Positions 1 through 3,468 of a stretch of DNA of 6,449 nucleotides are shown piece after piece. A program made the translations under genes and the position numbers. The notes under the pieces are model-generated. The model ran no database searches and was not told the DNA's origin. It saw nothing but the letters and a program-made list of their open reading frames with translations. The stretch comes from Defluviitaleaceae bacterium. GTDB lineage: Bacteria; Bacillota; Clostridia; Lachnospirales; WQUN01. Positions within the stretch are counted from its first letter, which is position 1, and each line of letters opens with the position of its first letter. The stretch lies in NCBI GenBank assembly GCA_009783395.1, contig WRHA01000304.1, positions 1 to 6,449 on the forward strand, read 5' to 3'.

Positions 1-1
1 G

Positions 2-184
2 GATACGCGTTACGGGCGCACGTACAGGGCGGGCGCGTGTACGATCGGGGTTGTTGTGCATGGGGGCAGCGTTATTGCAGGACACGGACCGGGTGTTACT
101 ACGCTTATGACTTCGGCGCGAAATTGTATCAGCCCGGTTTTGGATGCGGGTGCTAATCTTGCGGCGTATTTTCTTTCCGAGTAA
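2..184 (+). CDS. C-terminal fragment of a DUF4438-like protein (5' end outside the window)
   Basis: Sixty codons are open in this frame from the left edge to TAA at 182-184; the start lies upstream of the window. The fragment reads through a run containing [20 protein letters not shown] and ends in AAYFLSE. The hydrophobic VVVH strand, the [11 protein letters not shown] turn and the closing 'D-A-G-A-N-L-A-A-Y' segment resemble, from memory, the end of DUF4438 proteins, a family of unknown function found in Thermotogae and Firmicutes. The family assignment is recognition of a motif, not a database result. No biochemical role is known to me, and none is inferred. The last 32 bases overlap, tail to tail, the end of the ComEC-like gene on the other strand, and no separate terminator hairpin is visible between them. 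The reading frame itself is quite secure; the family name is moderate. Confidence 0.6.
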   Translation, partial: DTRYGRTYRAGACTIGVVVHGGSVIAGHGPGVTTLMTSARNCISPVLDAGANLAAYFLSE

Positions 185-1184
185 TTTCGTTGCCGTCGGT
201 TAGCATTCGGATTGTTCCCAGTTCGTCGGTTCGCAGAATTTCTATGCCATGCGAGCGGAGGCTGTCTGTTACCTCTTGGTGGGGATGACCGTGGCGGTTG
301 TTTTCGCCGACGCTTATTACTGCGATTTCGGGCGCGACGGCGAGAAGGAAGGATTCGGTCGTGGAAGTGCGACTGCCGTGATGGCCGACATGCAACACGT
401 CGGATGAAATATTTGCGCGGCTGTCAACCATCCATCGCTCGGCAGGGGACTCCGCATCCCCCGTAAACAAGAATGAAGTTTGCCCGTGTTCAAGTCGCAA
501 AACGATGGATTGATCGTTTATTGAACGCATCGTAGCCGGCGGCGAGATTACCTCCAGATGAATTATGCCCGCTTGCAGGCGATCGCCCGGCGACGGATGA
601 ATTACATGAACCGCATTGTTATGAATGGCTTCGAGAAAATTTCCGTAAACTTGCGTGTACTGCGCCTCGTGCGAAATATCGGGCTTTATTACACTGCCGA
701 TTTCGAAATCGCGCAGTATTTGCACAAGCCCGCCGATATGGTCGCTGTGCGGATGCGTTGCCACAACGTAGCACAGCCTTGTAATTCCCGCTTCATTTAA
801 ATAGGAAATTACAACGCCTCGTGCGCCATGTTCGCCACCGTCGATTAAAACGGTATTGCCTGCCGACCGCACAACAACGCTGTCTCCCTGACCGACATCC
901 AAAAACGAAACGATTATCTCCTCGCCGTCGGTGATGAAAAACGTCGTAATCGGCGGAAAAATCCTGTCACCCGCGAATATGTAAATAATTGCGAAAATTA
1001 AAATCGCAAGGGCGGCAAGAAAAAACCCACGACCGCTTCTGCGCGTACGTCTGCGACGACGGCGCGTGGGGATGCGACGCCTGGTCGGCATTGTACGCGA
1101 ATTTGAACGTGTATTTGAACGCGAATTCGGGCGCGGATTTGAACGCGGGCGAGAGCCTGTCCGCGGTGTTGGCGTTTTTCGCAT
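153..1184 (-). CDS. Membrane-anchored ComEC/Rec2-like MBL-fold hydrolase with arginine-rich N-terminal tail
   Basis: A complete 343-residue protein. Residues 1-53 are a basic tail: a four-residue repeat (R-S/P-N-x, residues 14-29) followed by near-continuous arginine to residue 52. One membrane helix follows (about 54-70), and by the positive-inside rule the catalytic part should face outward. From residue 92 it is a metallo-beta-lactamase fold of the kind found at the C-terminus of the competence protein Com[11 protein letters not shown] (94-102), LIDGG (113-117), the metal-binding HPHSDH (144-149), NDQSIVLRL (223-231), FTGD (240-243), GHHGS (267-271) and GHPH (299-302). All metal ligands expected for the family are present, so it is likely an active hydrolase, probably on nucleic acid or a phosphodiester. 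It lacks the ComEC channel domain, so it should not be called comEC. The start is supported by GGGGAGG (1191-1197) six bases upstream. Its end overlaps the DUF4438-like gene convergently. The substrate cannot be read from sequence. Confidence 0.9.
   Translation of the reverse strand: MRKTPTPRTGSRPRSNPRPNSRSNTRSNSRTMPTRRRIPTRRRRRRTRRSGRGFFLAALAILIFAIIYIFAGDRIFPPITTFFITDGEEIIVSFLDVGQGDSVVVRSAGNTVLIDGGEHGARGVVISYLNEAGITRLCYVVATHPHSDHIGGLVQILRDFEIGSVIKPDISHEAQYTQVYGNFLEAIHNNAVHVIHPSPGDRLQAGIIHLEVISPPATMRSINDQSIVLRLEHGQTSFLFTGDAESPAERWMVDSRANISSDVLHVGHHGSRTSTTESFLLAVAPEIAVISVGENNRHGHPHQEVTDSLRSHGIEILRTDELGTIRMLTDGNEITRKENTPQD
1098..1145 (-). repeat. 12-bp in-frame tandem repeat (four units) coding the RSN-type tail
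   Basis: Four imperfect 12-bp units, read on the plus strand as cgaatttgaacg, tgtatttgaacg, cgaattcgggcg and cggatttgaacg. They lie within the MBL-fold hydrolase gene and each encodes one four-residue unit ([16 protein letters not shown]). The unit length is a multiple of three, so copy-number change by slippage would lengthen or shorten the basic tail without breaking the frame. Confidence 0.8.
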
Positions 1185-1202
1185 GTTAAGCCTCCCCTCA
1201 AA

Positions 1203-1231
1203 ATCTTACAGTGGAATCCACACAAATGCAA
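1203..1231 (-). promoter_or_regulatory. Candidate sigma-A-type promoter for the ComEC-like gene, with a dyad in its spacer
   Basis: On the minus strand TTGCAT (1226-1231) is followed after 17 bases by TAAGAT (1203-1208). The match to TTGACA/TATAAT is only moderate (3 of 6 and 4 of 6), but the spacing is ideal and it lies directly ahead of the gene. The spacer contains a perfect dyad, GTGGA-A-TCCAC (1211-1221), which could be a small operator. The predicted RNA would start almost at the Shine-Dalgarno sequence, giving a very short leader, so the call is tentative. Confidence 0.35.
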
Positions 1232-1269
1232 TACATTGTGATTTTGAACCGAGGACGACCTCATCGCGC

Positions 1270-1313
1270 AAAATCGGTGCGGGTAGTGACACTACCCGCA
1301 CCGATTTTTTTTT
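1270..1313 (+). terminator. Perfect 19-bp-arm palindrome with T9 run (repeat palindrome, copy A)
   Basis: The left arm AAAATCGGTGCGGGTAGTG (1270-1288), a central A (1289) and an exact reverse-complement right arm (1290-1308) are followed by T from 1305 to 1313. Formally this is a strong intrinsic terminator for plus-strand RNA, and the A-run on the left makes a weak equivalent on the minus strand. It lies between two divergent genes, where no known transcript needs to end. It is nearly identical to the palindrome at 3188-3229, so it may be part of a dispersed repeat rather than a purpose-built terminator. Confidence 0.7.
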
Positions 1314-1413
1314 CCGCACCCAAAAACCCCATCCGGCTTCGAGACGAACATGTCGCCAACTTAAACACTCCCCCGGTTCCCACCGCGCGCTTGGCGCGCC
1401 GCACCGATTTTTT
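1296..1413 (+). repeat. 15-bp exact direct repeat bracketing the upstream hairpin unit
   Basis: CCGCACCGATTTTTT occurs at 1296-1310, as the right arm and T-run of the palindrome, and again at 1399-1413, immediately after the GCGCGC-TTG-GCGCGC hairpin. The second copy replaces the simple T-run that follows this hairpin in the two downstream units. Because of the duplication, the left palindrome arm (1270-1282) is complementary to both 1296-1308 and 1400-1412. This could be a recombination scar or, less likely, alternative RNA pairing. Confidence 0.6.
1331..1413 (+). repeat. Diverged copy (A) of the ATCCGGC hairpin unit upstream of putP
   Basis: This copy shares the exact 16-mer ATCCGGCTTCGAGACG (1331-1346) and the terminal hairpin GCGCGC-TTG-GCGCGC (1385-1399) with the two units downstream of putP. 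The spacing is the same within one base (54 versus 53 from the 16-mer to the hairpin). The middle has diverged: the GCCGGAT partner of the opening arm is missing here. The terminal stem differs from the other copies by A to G on one side and T to C on the other, keeping the base pair. It lies 22 bp after a palindrome copy, as in the downstream element. Confidence 0.7.
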
Positions 1414-1440
1414 GCACAAAAATTAAATTTCGTGTAGTAT
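1412..1440 (+). promoter_or_regulatory. Candidate sigma-A-type promoter for putP
   Basis: TTGCAC (1412-1417), a 17-base spacer and TAGTAT (1435-1440) lie 38 bases ahead of the putP start, in an AT-rich stretch just downstream of the hairpin unit. The -35 matches 3 of 6 and the -10 matches 4 of 6 consensus bases. Its position downstream of the terminator-like structures means putP would be transcribed free of them. The -35 element is partly built from the T-run end of the repeat unit. Confidence 0.45.
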
Positions 1441-1478
1441 TACCAATGGTTTACAAATTAAATTGAAGGAGCGAGGGT

Positions 1479-3131
1479 ATGGAGAACAGCAGTGCGTATT
1501 TTGATCAAATTGTTAACCGCGTAGACGTGGTCGAAATTGTGGTGTTCGTCGTGTATATCGCTATCATGATGAGCTTCGGCGTTTACTTTTTTATTAAATC
1601 GAAAGGCAGCGGCGAGAAGGATTATTATCTCGGAAATCGCGAAATGGGACCGTGGGTTTCCGCCCTTTCGTCGGGAACGAGCGATATGAGCGCGTGGGTA
1701 CTGTTGGCTTTGCCCGGCTCAATTTATTGGTTTGGCATGAGCCGTGCGTGGATCGCGGCCGGACTCGCGTTCGGTTACATCTTGAGCTGGATCTTCATCG
1801 CGCCCAGGCTTAGGCAGTTTTCGATTGTTGCGGATGACTCGATTACTTTGCCGCAGTTTTTTACAAACAGGTTTAAAACAAAGAGCAAATTGTTGCAATG
1901 CATTTGTGCCGCTGTTTTTATTGTGGCGTTTACGGCATATTCGATTGCGCACATCGTGGTTTGCGGTGTGCTTTTCAACATAGTTTTCGGCATGAGCCAA
2001 GAGGCGGGTATGATAATTGGTGCGTTGTTGATTATTTTCTACACGTTTTTGGGCGGGTTTAAGGGCGTTTCCGTTTCGGACTTTTTCCAGGGCGGACTCA
2101 TGCTTCTCGCGCTTATGGCCGCGCCGTTTTTCGTGCTTTTCGCGCTTGATACAGGCACGTTTGCCGCGACTGTTTTCCCCGAACATTACTGGAACCCCCT
2201 GTTTACAGGCAGTTTCGACTGGGAAAGCATCTCTCATATTTTGACAGGCCTCGGCTGGGGCTTGGGATATTTCGGAATGCCGCATATCATTGTGCGATAC
2301 ATGGCGATTCGCAAGCAACGCGAGGTCAAAAAGAGCGCGATTATTGCTATCGGCTGGAATGTGCTTATCCTTTCTGCTGCTGTTGCGGCGGGTATTTTGG
2401 GACGCGTCTTTCTCGGAGCGCACGGCGTCGAGCTTGGCGCACCCGGTGCAGTTGGTACAGGCGGGGGCGAAACTGTTTTTATCGTGCTTGCGCGGTGGAT
2501 TTTCCCGGTGGTTGTTTCCGGCGTTTTGCTTTCTGCAATTCTTTCCGCCGCAATGTCTTCGACCGACTCAAAGCTGCTTATTTCGTCGTCATCCTTCGTG
2601 GCAGATATTTACAAGCCGCTTATCCGTAAATCTGCCGGGAAAACGGAGCTTATATGGATGGGGCGCGCCGTTGTTGTGTTCGTTGCTGTTGTTGCGACAG
2701 GCATCGCGCTGTGGCCGGGGCGCGGCACTATAATGGACATCGTAGGCAACGCATGGGGCATTTTCGGTGCGGCGTTCGGACCTTCGATGATTTTGGCATT
2801 ATATTGGAAACGATTTAACCTGGCGGGCGCACTCGCAGGAATTATATCGGGTACAACGATTGCGTCGGTTTGGGCATTTGGGCTTATGATTGTGCGTGCC
2901 GGCGTTGCAAACGCCGCCGAAGCGGCATATGCGGCCGGATACATCGCATCCACTGCGGATTTTGTTCGAAGCGGTTTGCAGGAAGGTATCCTTAACATCG
3001 GCAGGCTGTTCGGCATAGTCCCCGCGTTTTTCGTAAGCCTTGCCCTGGCAATAATCGTGACCCTTTTAACAAAAAAACCGCCCGCAGAAGTAGAAAAACT
3101 TTTCGACGACGCGTTGGCATTAACAGATTAG
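1479..3131 (+). CDS. putP: Sodium/proline symporter, solute:sodium symporter (SSS) family
   Basis: The 550-residue polytopic inner-membrane protein takes up L-proline with sodium. It follows the E. coli PutP pattern throughout: DYYLGNREMGPWVSALSSG (48-66), then SDMSAW (68-73), whose Asp69 matches the sodium-linked Asp55 of E. coli PutP. GWGLGYFGMPHIIVRYMA (259-276) is the family signature region. LSAILSAAMSS (351-361) carries the Ser/Thr pair of the sodium site, here Ser360-Ser361 where E. coli has Ser-Thr. FGAAFGP (429-435) and LAGALAGIISG (448-458) follow. It is about 50 residues longer than E. coli PutP. Extra length lies before the first helix, around 313-331 and in an alanine-rich loop (about 474-508) before the last helix. 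The start has AAGGAG (1466-1471) seven bases upstream. It stands alone, between its own promoter and tandem terminators. Proline may serve as nutrient or osmoprotectant; sequence cannot decide. A related substrate is possible but less likely. Confidence 0.93.
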   Translation: MENSSAYFDQIVNRVDVVEIVVFVVYIAIMMSFGVYFFIKSKGSGEKDYYLGNREMGPWVSALSSGTSDMSAWVLLALPGSIYWFGMSRAWIAAGLAFGYILSWIFIAPRLRQFSIVADDSITLPQFFTNRFKTKSKLLQCICAAVFIVAFTAYSIAHIVVCGVLFNIVFGMSQEAGMIIGALLIIFYTFLGGFKGVSVSDFFQGGLMLLALMAAPFFVLFALDTGTFAATVFPEHYWNPLFTGSFDWESISHILTGLGWGLGYFGMPHIIVRYMAIRKQREVKKSAIIAIGWNVLILSAAVAAGILGRVFLGAHGVELGAPGAVGTGGGETVFIVLARWIFPVVVSGVLLSAILSAAMSSTDSKLLISSSSFVADIYKPLIRKSAGKTELIWMGRAVVVFVAVVATGIALWPGRGTIMDIVGNAWGIFGAAFGPSMILALYWKRFNLAGALAGIISGTTIASVWAFGLMIVRAGVANAAEAAYAAGYIASTADFVRSGLQEGILNIGRLFGIVPAFFVSLALAIIVTLLTKKPPAEVEKLFDDALALTD

Positions 3132-3144
3132 GCGATCTCGCCTT

Positions 3145-3186
3145 AGAACCTGTCTTCAATAATTGAAGACAGGTTCTTAGCTTTTT
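3145..3186 (+). terminator. Intrinsic terminator of putP
   Basis: The arms AGAACCTGTCTTCAAT (3145-3160) and ATTGAAGACAGGTTCT (3162-3177) are perfectly complementary, and a T5 run follows at 3182-3186. It starts 14 bases after the putP stop codon. The sequence is unrelated to the repeat palindrome that follows, so this is probably the gene's own terminator. The T-run begins four bases past the stem, which weakens it somewhat. Confidence 0.75.
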
Positions 3187-3187
3187 C

Positions 3188-3229
3188 AAAATCGGTGCCG
3201 GTAGTGACACTACCCGCACCGATTTTTTT
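3188..3229 (+). terminator. Repeat palindrome with T7 run (copy B)
   Basis: The left arm is 3188-3206, the central A is 3207, the right arm is 3208-3226 and T runs from 3223 to 3229. The sequence equals copy A at 1270-1308 except for one base in the left arm (C at 3199 instead of G), which makes a single mismatch in the stem. It would still be a strong terminator and backs up the putP terminator just before it. The 20-bp gap to the next hairpin unit parallels the arrangement upstream of putP. Confidence 0.75.
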
Positions 3230-3237
3230 ATAGGCCG

Positions 3238-3322
3238 GGAAGCTGTATCCGGCTTCGAGACGTAACGTCGCCTACCGCCGGATGCCCACGGTGCCCAATG
3301 CACGCTTGGCGTGCTTTTTTTT
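3238..3322 (+). repeat. ATCCGGC hairpin unit, copy B, ending in a terminator
   Basis: The unit can fold as an RNA. ATCCGGC (3247-3253) pairs with GCCGGAT (3277-3283), enclosing a small GACG-TAA-CGTC hairpin. A linker with GCCCACGGTGCCC follows. The end is a GCACGC-TTG-GCGTGC stem (3300-3314) with T8 (3315-3322), a textbook intrinsic terminator. It differs from copy C at only 4 of 77 positions. I do not recognise it as a known riboswitch or RNA family. It may be a small RNA, a terminator-bearing dispersed repeat or a structured read-through trap. Confidence 0.7.
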
Positions 3323-3328
3323 AAATCA

Positions 3329-3413
3329 GGAAACCGTATCCGGCTTCGAGACGTAACGTTCCTTACCGCCGGATGCCCACGGTGCCCGATGCACGCTTGG
3401 CGTGCTTTTTTTT
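3329..3413 (+). repeat. ATCCGGC hairpin unit, copy C, ending in a terminator
   Basis: This tandem copy of the preceding unit is offset by 91 bp. ATCCGGC (3338-3344) pairs with GCCGGAT (3368-3374). The inner hairpin becomes GACG-TAA-CGTT, so one G-C pair is now G-U wobble, still compatible with folding. The terminal stem GCACGC-TTG-GCGTGC (3391-3405) and T8 (3406-3413) are unchanged. It ends five bases before the -35-like TAAA of the next promoter, so it insulates the downstream gene from read-through. Confidence 0.7.
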
Positions 3414-3417
3414 ATGC

Positions 3418-3445
3418 TAAACCATTCGGCATAAAAAGCCGAAAT
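3418..3445 (+). promoter_or_regulatory. Sigma-D/sigma-28-type flagellar promoter
   Basis: TAAA (3418-3421), 16 bases, then GCCGAAAT (3438-3445). The known consensus for B. subtilis sigma-D is TAAA, about 15 bases, GCCGATAT, so the -10 matches 7 of 8 and the spacer is one base long. The expected start of transcription, near 3451-3452, falls just ahead of the ribosome binding site GAGGGAG (3453-3459). The -10 also forms half of a dyad, TTCGGC (3425-3430) with GCCGAA (3438-3443). It supports expression of the downstream gene with the late flagellar regulon. Confidence 0.6.
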
Positions 3446-3468
3446 ACATACCGAGGGAGTTGAAGCGA

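Larger units (their letters stand above)
3132..3468 (+). other. Gene-free region between putP and the flagellar-type gene
   Basis: No convincing coding sequence is seen on either strand. The region holds, in order, a small perfect hairpin (GGCGA-TC-TCGCC, 3131-3142), the putP terminator, a second palindrome copy with a T-run, two hairpin units 91 bp apart that each end in a T8 terminator, and a sigma-D-like promoter with the ribosome binding site of the next gene. Nearly every base belongs to one of these elements. Confidence 0.8.

Noticed and set aside
1066..1437. Plus-strand open frame of 123 codons crossing the intergenic region
   Set aside because: It starts inside the arginine-rich coding tail on the other strand and runs through the palindrome and hairpin unit. 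No ribosome binding site was found, and the protein is low complexity.
1719..2423. A 234-codon open frame on the minus strand
   Set aside because: It is antisense to the conserved core of putP. Its composition (many Arg, Lys, Asn, His) is that of the reverse complement of membrane helices, not of a real protein.
2992..3303. Minus-strand open frame over the end of putP and the repeats
   Set aside because: It spans two terminator hairpins and part of a repeat unit, with no family resemblance.
3288..3314. Anti-terminator pairing GTGC/GCAC competing with the terminal hairpin in copies B and C
   Set aside because: It is only four pairs, it is absent from copy A, and it is likely by chance in such GC-rich sequence.
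3247..3413. Possible CRISPR array
   Set aside because: There are only two units, and they are near identical over about 77 of 91 bp with no short repeat and unique-spacer pattern.
3247..3413. Known riboswitch (cyclic-di-GMP, fluoride and preQ1 classes were considered)
   Set aside because: The conserved cores of these classes could not be found. Copy B lies downstream of putP, and copy C ends before the flagellar-type promoter, so neither would be in a leader of the next gene's mRNA.
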